Assembly: GCA_963821885.1 (NCBI GenBank) | Contig: CAWGFN010000005.1 | Coordinates: 353,478 to 417,477, forward strand | Length of the DNA stretch: 64,000 bases | Source: Oleiagrimonas sp963821885 | GTDB lineage: Bacteria > Pseudomonadota > Gammaproteobacteria > Xanthomonadales > Rhodanobacteraceae | Reading direction: 5' to 3' | Part shown: in pieces, positions 8,766 to 17,665 of the stretch | Numbering within the stretch: position 1 is the first letter of the stretch | Layout: every line of letters starts with the position of its first letter | Program-made: the position numbers and the translations under genes | The notes under the pieces: generated by a model | What the model saw: the letters and a program-made list of their open reading frames with translations, nothing else | Database searches by the model: none | Told to the model about the DNA's origin: nothing

Positions 8766-9428
8766 GTGCGTCTGCTGGTGGTCGAGGATTCGCCGAACCT
8801 GGGACGCGACCTGCGCGAATCGCTGGCGCGGGACGGCCATGCCGTGGACCTGGCGGCCGACGGCGCGCTGGCGCAGCAGTTCCTGGCCAGCTACGACTAT
8901 GACGCCATGGTGCTGGACCTGATGATGCCGCGCGTGGACGGCTGGTCCGTGCTGCGTGCGTTGCATGGCCGTGAACACCGTCCGCGCATTCTTGTGTTGT
9001 CGGCACGGGATCAGGTCGATGACCGGGTCGAGGCGCTGCATCTGGGCGCCGACGACTACATGGTCAAGCCGTTTTCGTACGATGAACTGGCCGCGCGCCT
9101 GCAGGCGCTGTCGCGACGCAGCGTGCAGTCGGATCCGCTGCTGCACGTCGGCGCGCTGGAGGTCGATCCGCGGGCGCGTCAGGCCCGGGTCGAGGGGCGC
9201 GCGCTGTCGCTGACCCCGAAGGAATACGCATTGCTGGAAACCCTTTGCAGCGAACGTGGACGGGTGATGACCCGCACGGCGTTGTTCGAGCGGCTTTACG
9301 ATGCGCGTAGTGAATCGTCCGACAAGGTCATCGAGGTGCTGGTGAGCACGCTGCGCGCCAAGCTGGCCCGGGCGGGCGTCGATGGGCTGGTGCAGACCCG
9401 GCGGGGATACGGATATGTGGTCGAGTGA
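8766..9428 (+). CDS. OmpR/PhoB-family response regulator
   Basis: A 220-residue two-domain regulator. The receiver domain has the acidic pair Glu7-Asp8, the phosphorylation site Asp51 in VLDLMMP, and Lys101 in VKPFSY. The C-terminal winged helix (about 125-218) has the usual SLTPKEYALLETL and RRGYGYVVE blocks. It resembles the QseB/PmrA/CopR branch, regulators of metal or envelope stress genes. The start is GTG at 8766, after GGAGG. The sensor-kinase gene overlaps its 3' end by 14 bases, and a metal efflux operon follows. It is therefore the likely regulator of that efflux operon. Confidence 0.93.
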   Translation: MRLLVVEDSPNLGRDLRESLARDGHAVDLAADGALAQQFLASYDYDAMVLDLMMPRVDGWSVLRALHGREHRPRILVLSARDQVDDRVEALHLGADDYMVKPFSYDELAARLQALSRRSVQSDPLLHVGALEVDPRARQARVEGRALSLTPKEYALLETLCSERGRVMTRTALFERLYDARSESSDKVIEVLVSTLRAKLARAGVDGLVQTRRGYGYVVE

Positions 9429-10809
9429 GGTGCGCCCGCTGTCGATCCGCCTGCGCCTGCTGCTGATTCTCTTCAGCGGACTGGGCGTGGTCATGCTGGG
9501 CCTGTTCTTTGTGCTGGACCAGGGCCTGGATCGACAGATCTACGGTCGCCTGGACGAGGGTCTTCGCGCGCGGGCGCACGCCATCTCTGTGTTGCTCGAA
9601 TCGCGTCCGGCGCAGGACGCGCTGGACCAGTTGCAGGCCATGAGCCCGGAATTCGCTGGCGGCGGACATACCGACTTCCTGCAGCTATGGGACGCCTCGG
9701 GACACACCCTGCTCAGTTCGGCCAGCAATCGCGATGCCAACCTCACGCCACCGGGTTCCGTTCCGGCCAACGCACCGTACTTCTACGACCTGACCCTGCC
9801 CGATGGACACCATGGCCGGGCCGTGGCCGTGCGCGTCACCCTGCAGGGCCATCGCGGGGATGTCGTCCTCGCCGTGGCCGAGGAGCGCGAACAGGTCGAC
9901 GCCCTGGAGCGACACGTGCACATGGCGCTGGTCAGCGGCGTATTGGCGACCACCATCATCGCGGTGCTGCTGGCATTCGTGGCCGTGCGCAGTGGCTTGC
10001 GCCCCCTGCTGGCCTTTGGCGGGGCGGCACGCCAACGGGCCGAGTCCGCGGACCTGGAAACGTCCACGCTGCCGCGCGAACTGAAGCCGTTGGCCCAGGC
10101 GCTCAACAGCGCCTTCGGCGGCCTGCGGCGGGCGCTGCAGCGCGAGCGGCGTTTCGCCCGCGACGTGGCGCATGAGCTGCGCACGCCGCTGGCGGAGATC
10201 CGCACTGCCGTGGAATTGGCGCGACGCGAGCCCGGGGCCATGCCGGCGCTGGAGGGCGCGCTCGATTCCACCGACCGCATGGGACGATGCATCGACGGCT
10301 TGTTGTCCCTGTCGCGCTACGAATCGGGCATGCAGGAGGTGCATCTGGAGCCGGTCGAGTTGAAGGGCTTGCTGGAGCGGTCGCTGCAACTGGCGTCGGG
10401 TCCGGCGCGACGCCGCCGGGTTGCCATGCAGCTGGAGGCGCCGGCGGAATGCTGGGCGCAGAGCGACCCGTCGCTGCTGGAGCGCGTGATCGACAACCTG
10501 ATGCTCAACGCCGCCGAGCATGCCCCGGAGGGCGGCGAGGTCCGCGTGCTGTTGACCTGCGAGCACGGTCGCATCGAACTGAAAATGGGCAACCCGGCGC
10601 CGGATCTGGATCCGCAGGATCTGGAACGCCTGGGCGAGCGATTCTGGCGCAAGTCGCCCGCGCGTGAAGCCAGCGGGCATGGTGGACTGGGCCTGTCACT
10701 GGCCCGGAGTCTGGCCGAACTTCTGGATCTGCGCCTGGAATTTCGCCTGCAACGGGGCTGGTTGTGGGCCGAGCTGGACGGCCTGGGCAGCATCGACAGG
10801 CAGCTGTGA
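9415..10809 (+). CDS. Two-component sensor histidine kinase
   Basis: A 464-residue membrane kinase. Two helices (about 12-34 and 172-191) enclose a periplasmic sensor region of about 135 residues. A HAMP-like linker follows, then the dimerisation box with phospho-acceptor His253 in DVAHELRTPLAEI, then an ATPase domain with NLMLNAAEHAP (N box) and GHGGLGLSLARSL (G2 box). I chose the ATG at 9415, inside the end of the response-regulator gene; an upstream in-frame GTG at 9382 would only add sequence antisense to nothing useful. The first residues (RPLSIRLRLLLILF) fit a CopS/QseC-type kinase. The signal is unknown; metal ions are plausible given the efflux genes downstream. Confidence 0.92.
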   Translation: MWSSEVRPLSIRLRLLLILFSGLGVVMLGLFFVLDQGLDRQIYGRLDEGLRARAHAISVLLESRPAQDALDQLQAMSPEFAGGGHTDFLQLWDASGHTLLSSASNRDANLTPPGSVPANAPYFYDLTLPDGHHGRAVAVRVTLQGHRGDVVLAVAEEREQVDALERHVHMALVSGVLATTIIAVLLAFVAVRSGLRPLLAFGGAARQRAESADLETSTLPRELKPLAQALNSAFGGLRRALQRERRFARDVAHELRTPLAEIRTAVELARREPGAMPALEGALDSTDRMGRCIDGLLSLSRYESGMQEVHLEPVELKGLLERSLQLASGPARRRRVAMQLEAPAECWAQSDPSLLERVIDNLMLNAAEHAPEGGEVRVLLTCEHGRIELKMGNPAPDLDPQDLERLGERFWRKSPAREASGHGGLGLSLARSLAELLDLRLEFRLQRGWLWAELDGLGSIDRQL

Positions 10810-10890
10810 GCCCGCCCGCGGCATCTTAAGCTTGTTCAAAGCCGATCCGCGGATCCTCGATGGCAGCAAATCGTGCCTCGAGGTGGTTCC

Positions 10891-11943
10891 ATGCGTCGCT
10901 ACCTGCTGGCCAGCGTCCTGCTGGCATTCACAACCGCGCCCGCGATGGCCGGGTCCGTATTGAAGGTCTCCGCCGCGCAGCGTCAGGCCATGGGGATCCG
11001 CGTCGGCGCTGTCGCGGCAGCCGATCACGTGCCCCTGGATGGCCTGCCGGCCACCGTGCGCGCGCCCCTGCACGAGAGCGCCGTGGTCACGGCGCCCTTC
11101 GCGGGCACCACCGTGGCGGTGCTGGCGCGCGAAGGCGCCGACGTCAAGCAGGGGCAGGCACTGGCGCGAATCCAGAGTCGGGAAGCGATGCGCCTGGGCG
11201 CCGAGCTTGCCTCGGCCCGCGGCGAGTACCGCGTGGCGCAGGCGCAGGCCGCGCGTGATCTCAAGCTGCAGGCCGAGGGCATCATTCCCGCCAGCCGCAC
11301 GCAGGCGGCCGTGGCCCGCCGTGATGCCGCGGCAGCACGGCTGAAGGAGCTGCAGGCCGCGCGCGCGATGGCGCCAGCGGCAGACGGCGGGCCGCCGGGA
11401 ACCTACGAACTGCGCTCGCCGCTGGCCGGTCGCGTCATCGAGCGCAGCGTACGCCTGGGCGAGCCGGTGGCCGCCCTGGAGAAGGCGTTCATGGTGGCCA
11501 GGCCCGGTCACGTGATGCTGGAAATACAGGTGCCGGCACGTTTCGCCGCGCGCCTGCATGTCGGACTGCCGGTGCGCACGGCCGACGGCGGCAACGGCAC
11601 CTTGAGCGAGATCGGCGCGGCGCTGGACCATGCCAGTCAGACGCTGCTGGTGCGCGCCAGCATGCAGGGCGAGCAGCTGCTCCCGGGACAGCAGACCAGT
11701 GCCGTGCTGCTGCTGCCGCCACCTGCTGACGCGTGGTCATTGCCGGCCAGCGCCGTGGCCGAGCAGGACGGCAAGCGCCTGGTCTTCGTCGAGCGCAAGG
11801 GCGGGTTCGAAGCCGTGCCGGTGGTGCTCGAGGCGCAGACCGCCGAAGGCCGCAGCGTGGTCACGGGCGCCCTGTCGACGGACAGCCGCGTGGTCGTGGC
11901 GGGCACCGGCTCGCTGAAGGCGATGCTGGCGACGGGAGAGTGA
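10891..11943 (+). CDS. RND efflux periplasmic adaptor (CusB/CzcB type)
   Basis: This is the membrane-fusion subunit of a tripartite heavy-metal efflux pump, 350 residues. It has a signal peptide (cleavage after AMA, residue 19), a biotinyl-lipoyl-like half-motif (VVTAPFAGTTVAVLAREGADVKQG, read in two pieces), a short alpha hairpin of about 70 residues, and beta-barrel and membrane-proximal domains. AGGTGG lies five bases before the ATG at 10891. No His- or Met-rich N-terminal metal-binding segment is seen. It is the first gene of the adaptor-pump-DUF3240-outer-membrane-factor operon. A 12-bp palindrome (GATCCGCGGATC, 10844-10855) sits in the 81-base gap before it. Confidence 0.9.
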   Translation: MRRYLLASVLLAFTTAPAMAGSVLKVSAAQRQAMGIRVGAVAAADHVPLDGLPATVRAPLHESAVVTAPFAGTTVAVLAREGADVKQGQALARIQSREAMRLGAELASARGEYRVAQAQAARDLKLQAEGIIPASRTQAAVARRDAAAARLKELQAARAMAPAADGGPPGTYELRSPLAGRVIERSVRLGEPVAALEKAFMVARPGHVMLEIQVPARFAARLHVGLPVRTADGGNGTLSEIGAALDHASQTLLVRASMQGEQLLPGQQTSAVLLLPPPADAWSLPASAVAEQDGKRLVFVERKGGFEAVPVVLEAQTAEGRSVVTGALSTDSRVVVAGTGSLKAMLATGE

Positions 11944-11944
11944 C

Positions 11945-14900
11945 ATGCTGCAGCGACTGATCGGCTTCTCGTTGTCGCAGCGGCTGTTGGTGCTGCTGGG
12001 TGCGCTGGCCATCGTGGGCGCCGGCGTGTGGTCCTACCTGAAGCTGCCCATCGACGCCTACCCGAACATCGCGCCGACCCAGGTCAAGCTGATCCTCAAG
12101 GCCCCGGGCATGACGCCTGAGGAAGTGGAGACGCGCGTGGTGGTGCCGCTCGAGATGGAGCTGCTGGGCATTCCCCATGCCCACATGCTGCGTTCGACGG
12201 CCAAGTACGCCATTGCCGACGTGACCCTGGACTTCGCCGAGGGCACCGACATCTACTGGGCACGCCAGCAGGTGTCCGAGCGATTCGCCGCGGCCGCGGG
12301 CGAGTTGCCGGGCGATGTCAGCGGTGGACTGGCGCCGATCGCCACGCCGCTGTCGGACATGTTCATGTTCACCATCGAGGGCGGCGGCCTCAGCCTGGCG
12401 GAGAGGCGCACGCTGCTGGACTGGACCATCCGGCCGGCCCTGCGCACGATCCCCGGCGTGGCTGACCTCAACGCGCTGGGCGGCAAGGTGCGCACCTTCC
12501 TGGTCACCCCGGACCGCGCCCGGCTGTCGGCGGCCGGCCTGCACTTCCGTGATGTCGTCGACGCCGTCCTGCGCAACAACCGCAACGATGGCTCCGGCCG
12601 CCTGCGCGATGGTGACGACGCGCTGATCGTGCGCGCCGAGGGCGCGGTACGCACCCTGGACGACCTGCGCCGGGTGGTGGTGGCCACCCGCGACGGCATG
12701 CCGCTGCGCGTGGGCGACCTGGCCCAGGTCAGCTACGGCAGCCTGACCCGCTACGGCGCGGTCACCCGCGATGGCGCCGGCGAGGCGGTCGAGGGCCTGG
12801 TGGTGGGACTGCGCGGCGCCGATGCCTCCAAGGTGGTCGATGCCGTGCGTGCGCGCCTGGCCGAGTTGCAGTCGGCCCTGCCCGAGGGCGCGCGCATCGA
12901 GGTGTTCTATGACCGCGGCGCCTTGATTGAACGTGCCGTCGACACCGTGCGCAGCGCGCTGATCGAGGCCACGGTGCTGGTGGTGATCCTGCTGCTGCTG
13001 TTCCTGGGCGACGTGCGCGCCGCGCTGGTGGTGTCGCTGACCCTGCCGCTGGCGGTGCTGATCGCCTTCTGGATGATGCACCTGTTCGACCTCAGCGCGA
13101 ACCTGATGAGCCTGGGTGGCCTGGCGATTGCCATCGGCCTGCTGGTCGATGCCGCGGTGGTGGTGGTGGAGAACACCGTCAGCCACCTGGTGCCCGGCCA
13201 CGGCGCCGGCGACCTGCCGAAGTTGCACCGCATCTATCGCGCGGTGGGCGAGGTGGCGCGGCCGGTGGTCGCCGGCATCGCCATCATCTGCCTGGTGTTC
13301 ATGCCGCTGCTGACGCTGCAGGGCCTGGAGGGCAAGCTGTTCGGTCCCGTGGCGTTGACCATCATCTTCGCCCTGGCGGCCTCGCTGCTGCTGTCGCTGA
13401 CCGTGGTGCCCGTGCTGTGCTCGATGCTGCTTCGCGAGAAGCCGCACGGGGAACCGTGGCTGATGCGCCAGATCGAGCGCGGCTACCGGCCGCTGCTGGG
13501 ATGGTCGCTGGCGCATGCGCGCTGGATGGGCCTGATCGCGGCGATTTCCCTGGTCATCGGCGCGGTGGCCTACACCGCCACCGGCAAGACCTTCATGCCG
13601 ACCATGGACGAGGGCGACCTGCTGATGCAGCTGACCAAGCAGCCCTCGATCAGCCTGGACGCATCGCGCGACCAGGACCTGGCCATCGAACGCGCGATCA
13701 AGCAGCGCATCCCGGAAGTGGAGCACGTGGTGGCGCGGCTGGGATCGGACGAGCTGGGCCTGGATCCGATGAGCCTGAACGAGACCGACATGTTCCTGCA
13801 GCTCAAGCCGAAGAAGAGCTGGCGGGTGCCGGACAAGGCCTGGATGGAGGACCAGTTGCGCGAGGTCATGAAGGACTTCCCGGGCATCGAGTTCGGGTTC
13901 ACCCAGCCGATCCAGATGCGCGTGTCGGAGATGCTGACCGGTTCGCGCGGCGACATCGCGGTGAAGGTGTTCGGCCCGGACCTGTCCATGCTCAACCAGA
14001 TCGCCAACCGCATCGCGGCCATCCTGGAGAAGACACAGGGCAGTCAGGACGTGATCGCGCAGACCCAGGAAGGCGTGCGCTACCTGGGCGTGCGCATCGA
14101 TCGCCAGGCGGCGGGCCGCTTCGGCCTGGACGTGGCGGCGGTGCAGGATGAGCTGCGCGGGCAGCTTGAGGGCATGCGCGCGGGTACCGTGCTGGAGCAG
14201 CAGCGCCGGGTGCCGGTGCTGGTGCGCGGCGAGACGCGCATGGCCGACACCCCGACGCTGTTCGAGCGCATGAACCTGGCCACCGCCGACGGCAGGCAGG
14301 TGCCGCTGGATCGCATCGCGCATCTTCAATCGACCACCGGGCCGGTGCAGATCCGCCGTGAGAACGGCTCGCGCTTCGCCCTGGTGCAGTCCAACGTGGG
14401 CGGCCGCGACCTGGTCGGATTCGTCGACGAGGTACGGGCGAGGGTGCAGAACGAGATCCACCTCCCGGCCGGCTACAGCGTGACCTGGGGCGGCCAGTTC
14501 GAGAACCAGCAACGTGCCGCCGCGCGCCTGGCGCTGGTGATCCCGATCTCGCTGGGCCTTATCTTCCTGGTCCTGTTCTCGACCTTCGGTTCGATCCGCC
14601 AGGCGGTGCTGATCCTGTGCAATGTCCCGTTCGCCATGGTTGGCGGCATCGTCACCCTGTGGTTGTCGGGACAGTACCTGTCGGTGCCGGCCTCCGTCGG
14701 GTTCATTGCCTTGCTGGGCATCGCGGTGCTCAACGGCCTGGTGCTGGTGAGTTACTTCAACCAGCTGCGCGCCACCGGCATGGCCATGGACGCCGTGGTG
14801 CGCGAGGGCGCGATGCGACGCCTGCGCCCGGTGATGATGACGGCCTCGATCGCCGCGCTCGGCCTGGTGCCGCTGCTGTTCGCCAGCGGGCCCGGTTCGG

Positions 14901-15022
14901 AAGTGCAGAAGCCGCTGGCGATCGTGGTGATCGGCGGCCTGGTGAGCTGTACCGCATTGACCCTGCTGCTGTTGCCGACGCTGTTCCGCCGCTTCGGCGA
15001 ACCGCGCACGGGCAAGGAGTGA
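11945..15022 (+). CDS. Heavy-metal RND efflux pump, CzcA/CusA family
   Basis: A 1025-residue inner-membrane proton/metal antiporter. It has the RND repeat structure: two sets of six helices and two large periplasmic loops. In helix 4 the motif reads GLAIAIGLLVDAAVVVVEN, with Asp402 and Glu409. The first aspartate of the CzcA motif (DFG...VDG) is Ala396 here, as in CusA-type pumps. The periplasmic signature (EFGFTQPIQMRVSEMLTG) instead resembles CzcA, and the three CusA methionines are not obvious. The metal cannot be decided from sequence. The ATG follows the adaptor stop by one base. Confidence 0.93.
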   Translation: MLQRLIGFSLSQRLLVLLGALAIVGAGVWSYLKLPIDAYPNIAPTQVKLILKAPGMTPEEVETRVVVPLEMELLGIPHAHMLRSTAKYAIADVTLDFAEGTDIYWARQQVSERFAAAAGELPGDVSGGLAPIATPLSDMFMFTIEGGGLSLAERRTLLDWTIRPALRTIPGVADLNALGGKVRTFLVTPDRARLSAAGLHFRDVVDAVLRNNRNDGSGRLRDGDDALIVRAEGAVRTLDDLRRVVVATRDGMPLRVGDLAQVSYGSLTRYGAVTRDGAGEAVEGLVVGLRGADASKVVDAVRARLAELQSALPEGARIEVFYDRGALIERAVDTVRSALIEATVLVVILLLLFLGDVRAALVVSLTLPLAVLIAFWMMHLFDLSANLMSLGGLAIAIGLLVDAAVVVVENTVSHLVPGHGAGDLPKLHRIYRAVGEVARPVVAGIAIICLVFMPLLTLQGLEGKLFGPVALTIIFALAASLLLSLTVVPVLCSMLLREKPHGEPWLMRQIERGYRPLLGWSLAHARWMGLIAAISLVIGAVAYTATGKTFMPTMDEGDLLMQLTKQPSISLDASRDQDLAIERAIKQRIPEVEHVVARLGSDELGLDPMSLNETDMFLQLKPKKSWRVPDKAWMEDQLREVMKDFPGIEFGFTQPIQMRVSEMLTGSRGDIAVKVFGPDLSMLNQIANRIAAILEKTQGSQDVIAQTQEGVRYLGVRIDRQAAGRFGLDVAAVQDELRGQLEGMRAGTVLEQQRRVPVLVRGETRMADTPTLFERMNLATADGRQVPLDRIAHLQSTTGPVQIRRENGSRFALVQSNVGGRDLVGFVDEVRARVQNEIHLPAGYSVTWGGQFENQQRAAARLALVIPISLGLIFLVLFSTFGSIRQAVLILCNVPFAMVGGIVTLWLSGQYLSVPASVGFIALLGIAVLNGLVLVSYFNQLRATGMAMDAVVREGAMRRLRPVMMTASIAALGLVPLLFASGPGSEVQKPLAIVVIGGLVSCTALTLLLLPTLFRRFGEPRTGKE

Positions 15023-15024
15023 CC

Positions 15025-15336
15025 ATGAGCATGCAATTGAAACGACTGACCATCCTGGCCCCGCGTGATCTCGAGGACGCCGTGTTGGAGGCGTTGCTGG
15101 AAATGAAGCCGGCCCTGCCGGGGTTCACCACCTTGCCGGTATCCGGACATGGCGAGCGCTTCGAGGGCACGCGCGTGCAGGAGCAGGTGCGCGGGCGCAT
15201 CGACCGCAGCATGACCTGGCTGGTGCTGCCGCACGAGGACATCGAGCGCGTGCTGGAACAATTGCGGCGATGCATGCCGCACCCGGACATCGTGTGGTGG
15301 GTGGAACCGGTGGATGTCATGGGGAGGTTGGCATGA
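15025..15336 (+). CDS. DUF3240 family protein of the metal efflux operon
   Basis: A 103-residue cytoplasmic protein that matches the DUF3240 family, found next to CzcA/CusA-type pump genes. Family members are thought to have a small ferredoxin/P-II-like alpha-beta fold. The sequence shows an N-terminal strand (LKRLTILAP), a helix (DLEDAVLEALLEM) and the block FTTLPVSGHGERFEG. A regulatory or metal-sensing partner of the pump is an inference from position. It starts two bases after the pump stop and overlaps the next gene by four bases (ATGA), so it is translated as part of the operon. Confidence 0.8.
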   Translation: MSMQLKRLTILAPRDLEDAVLEALLEMKPALPGFTTLPVSGHGERFEGTRVQEQVRGRIDRSMTWLVLPHEDIERVLEQLRRCMPHPDIVWWVEPVDVMGRLA

Positions 15337-16658
15337 AAACCGTCATGCTCGTGCTGTTGGCCACCGTCGCGGCCTGGCTGGCGCTGCCGCTGCGCGCGCA
15401 GGCGCCGGCATCCCCGGCAACGACCCCGGCTTCGGCCCCGCCCCTGCCACCGGCGGCGCTGGTGTTGCGGGCCATCGAGCGCACCCCCGAGGTGCAGGCG
15501 GCCGTGGCCGTCCTGGCGCGCGCGGAGGCCGATGCGCGATCGCGCGCGGTCGGCACTCACGAGACCCAGCTCACCGTGATCCCGCAGCGTCGCCGGATCC
15601 GGGGCGGGCCGACCTTCAACGAATGGGAAGCCGAGATCAGCCGCGGCGTGCGTTGGCCCGGCAAGGCTCGGCTCGATCGCCTGATCGGCCGTGAGGGCGT
15701 GGAGGCGGCGCAGCTGAACCTGGCCGATGCCCACCATGCCGGCGCGCGGCGCCTGCTGCGGCTGTGGTCGGCCTGGCAACGCGCCGGCGTGATGGCGCGC
15801 CTGCAGCACAGGCAGGTCGACATCTGGGAGCGCGACCGCAAGGCCATCGCGCGGCGCGTGGAGCTGGGCGATGCCGCGCTGCGTGATCGCGTGGCTGCCG
15901 ATGCGGCCCTGGCGCAGTCGCGCGCGGCGGCATTGCAGGCCGATGCCGAGGAGCAGACGGCTCGTCGGACGCTGCAGAGCGCGTTTCCGGACTTGCCGCT
16001 GCCACCGCTCGTGCGCCTGGGCACGTCACCACTGCAACTGGACGGCGAGGATCGGTACTGGAGCCAGTTGATCGTTAAGCGCAGTCATGAAATCGGCGCG
16101 GTCGAGGCGGTGGTGCGCATGCGCCAGGCCCAGGTGCGGCGCGCGCGGGCCGATCGACTGGCCGACCCGACGGTGGGCGTGCGCGTGCTCAATGACCTGG
16201 GTGGACGCGAGCGCGCTCTGGGTCTGGTGTTCAGCATCCCGATCGGCGTGCGCCAGCGTAGCGCGCATGTCGCGGCCGCCGACGCCGACGCCCTGGCCGC
16301 GCAGGCCGATTCGGTGATGGTGCGGCGGGATGTCTCGCGCGATGCCCGTGAAGTGGTGGCGCATGCGCGGGCGATGCACGCCATCTGGCGCAGCCGCGAC
16401 CAGGCACGCCGCGCGGCCGAGGACAGCGTCGCCCGGGACGAGCGCGCCTATGCCCTGGGCGAGAGCGGTCTGGCTGAACTTCTGGCCGCGCGCCGCACGG
16501 CGCTCGATGCCGCGCTGGCCGAACGGCGCGCGGCCGTCGACGTCATCGAGGCCGTGGCCCGCGTGCGCATCGACGCGCACGAGATGTGGCATCACCACAC
16601 CGGCAGTTCGGATCCGGACGAGCACGCGGACTCGGGGAATCATCTTCCCGACCTGTGA
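15333..16658 (+). CDS. TolC-family outer-membrane factor of the metal efflux pump
   Basis: A 441-residue outer-membrane efflux protein that completes the tripartite pump. It has a signal peptide (cleavage near LRAQA, residues 18-22) and long amphipathic helices in two repeats, as in CusC/CzcC. The C-terminus is unusual in being histidine- and acid-rich (HEMWHHHTGSS, then DPDEHADSGNH). This may bind metal. The ATG at 15333 overlaps the DUF3240 stop and is preceded by GGGGAGG. It is the last gene of the operon; a gap of 183 bases follows without a clear terminator. Confidence 0.87.
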   Translation: MKTVMLVLLATVAAWLALPLRAQAPASPATTPASAPPLPPAALVLRAIERTPEVQAAVAVLARAEADARSRAVGTHETQLTVIPQRRRIRGGPTFNEWEAEISRGVRWPGKARLDRLIGREGVEAAQLNLADAHHAGARRLLRLWSAWQRAGVMARLQHRQVDIWERDRKAIARRVELGDAALRDRVAADAALAQSRAAALQADAEEQTARRTLQSAFPDLPLPPLVRLGTSPLQLDGEDRYWSQLIVKRSHEIGAVEAVVRMRQAQVRRARADRLADPTVGVRVLNDLGGRERALGLVFSIPIGVRQRSAHVAAADADALAAQADSVMVRRDVSRDAREVVAHARAMHAIWRSRDQARRAAEDSVARDERAYALGESGLAELLAARRTALDAALAERRAAVDVIEAVARVRIDAHEMWHHHTGSSDPDEHADSGNHLPDL

Positions 16659-16841
16659 GCGCCTCCGGTGTCCGATGGGCATGGATCTGAGGCGCATCGG
16701 ATAAGTTTTGACGTGGTCGTTGCGCGATCATGCGGCCCGCTTTTGCACTCACCCTGAGGCGCCTCGAGCACATGCTAAGGTTCGCCAATCATTGGCTGCG
16801 ATGTGGCCCGTTGAGGGCCGCGCGACAACATGGAGAGAGGG

Positions 16842-17645
16842 ATGAAACGTTGGACAACGGGATGTCTTTTGCTGCTGGTCTTTCCATTCTGTGCCTGGAG
16901 CCAGCAGGTTGTTCGCACCATGCCGGTGGTGCTTCAGCTCGATGTGAACGCACAGGGCGCGGTGACCCGTGTCGTGCCGATGCAGGCGCCGGTCATGCAT
17001 GCGCCCGCCGGCAGCGCGGGCATCGTCGTGCACACGATGCCGCCGCCTCTTCCCGAATCGCTGGTCAAGGCCGCCACGCAGGTCGCTTCCAGTTGGCATT
17101 TCAAAACGCGCCAGGTCGACGGCAAGCCGGTGTCAGGCCGTACCTGGGCGCGGGCGAAGCTGCAGATCATCAAGAAGGGCAAGGATGCGTACGCCGTCGA
17201 CCTGAGCTACCAGGGCAACGGTCCGTACCTTTACCGGACGGTGGCCACGTCATATCCGCCGGACATGCGGCGCAGGGGCATCAGCGCCGGCCTGGTGGTC
17301 GAATACGTGGTCGAGCCGGACGGGTCGCTGGGCGACATCAAGGTGACGCATGTCCTCGGTGACGTCACCAGCGGACGTTCATTCCGGCAAGCGGCCCTGG
17401 CATCGCTCGGCAGGAGCAAGGCCCATCCCGAGCTCATCGACGGCAAGCCGGTGGCCACTCGCGTGCGTACGTCCGTGATGTTCGAGCTGAAGGGCACGGG
17501 TTCGCCCGCGCAGCGTGCCGAGCTCCGCCAGCAGGTGGCGCAGGCCATGCATCCGCGGGATCCGGGGGCCCCGTGGAAGCCGGTGATGCAGGGTTACGGA
17601 ATGCTGGCGCTGGACAGCCCCTTCGAGAAGACGGACGCCGACTGA
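16842..17645 (+). CDS. Exported protein with a TonB C-terminal-like domain
   Basis: A 267-residue exported protein: signal peptide MKRWTTGCLLLLVFPFCAWS, then a mature region. Residues about 135-215 resemble the TonB C-terminal domain (SYPPDMRRRGISAGLVVEY, then VEPDGSLGDIKV, then FRQAALASL). A classical TonB would keep an uncleaved N-terminal anchor and have a proline-rich spacer; neither is present. It is therefore more likely a periplasmic TonB-domain protein, a type common in Xanthomonadales, than an energy transducer. A GGAGAG run precedes the ATG at 16842; an ATG twelve bases upstream (16830) is possible. No exbB/exbD genes are near. Confidence 0.7.
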   Translation: MKRWTTGCLLLLVFPFCAWSQQVVRTMPVVLQLDVNAQGAVTRVVPMQAPVMHAPAGSAGIVVHTMPPPLPESLVKAATQVASSWHFKTRQVDGKPVSGRTWARAKLQIIKKGKDAYAVDLSYQGNGPYLYRTVATSYPPDMRRRGISAGLVVEYVVEPDGSLGDIKVTHVLGDVTSGRSFRQAALASLGRSKAHPELIDGKPVATRVRTSVMFELKGTGSPAQRAELRQQVAQAMHPRDPGAPWKPVMQGYGMLALDSPFEKTDAD

Positions 17646-17665
17646 AGGAAGCCGATGCCGCGGGA

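Noticed and set aside
6549..9494. A 981-codon open frame on the minus strand across ctaA, ctaB and the response-regulator gene
   Set aside because: It is antisense to well-recognised genes, its composition is His/Arg/Gln-rich as in shadow frames of G+C-rich DNA, and it has no family match.
11861..14512. An 883-codon minus-strand frame opposite the RND pump gene
   Set aside because: Shadow of the pump gene; composition is low-complexity and no domain is visible.
16842..16905. Lipoprotein signal in the TonB-like protein
   Set aside because: The sequence before the cysteine (VFPFC) does not fit a lipobox.
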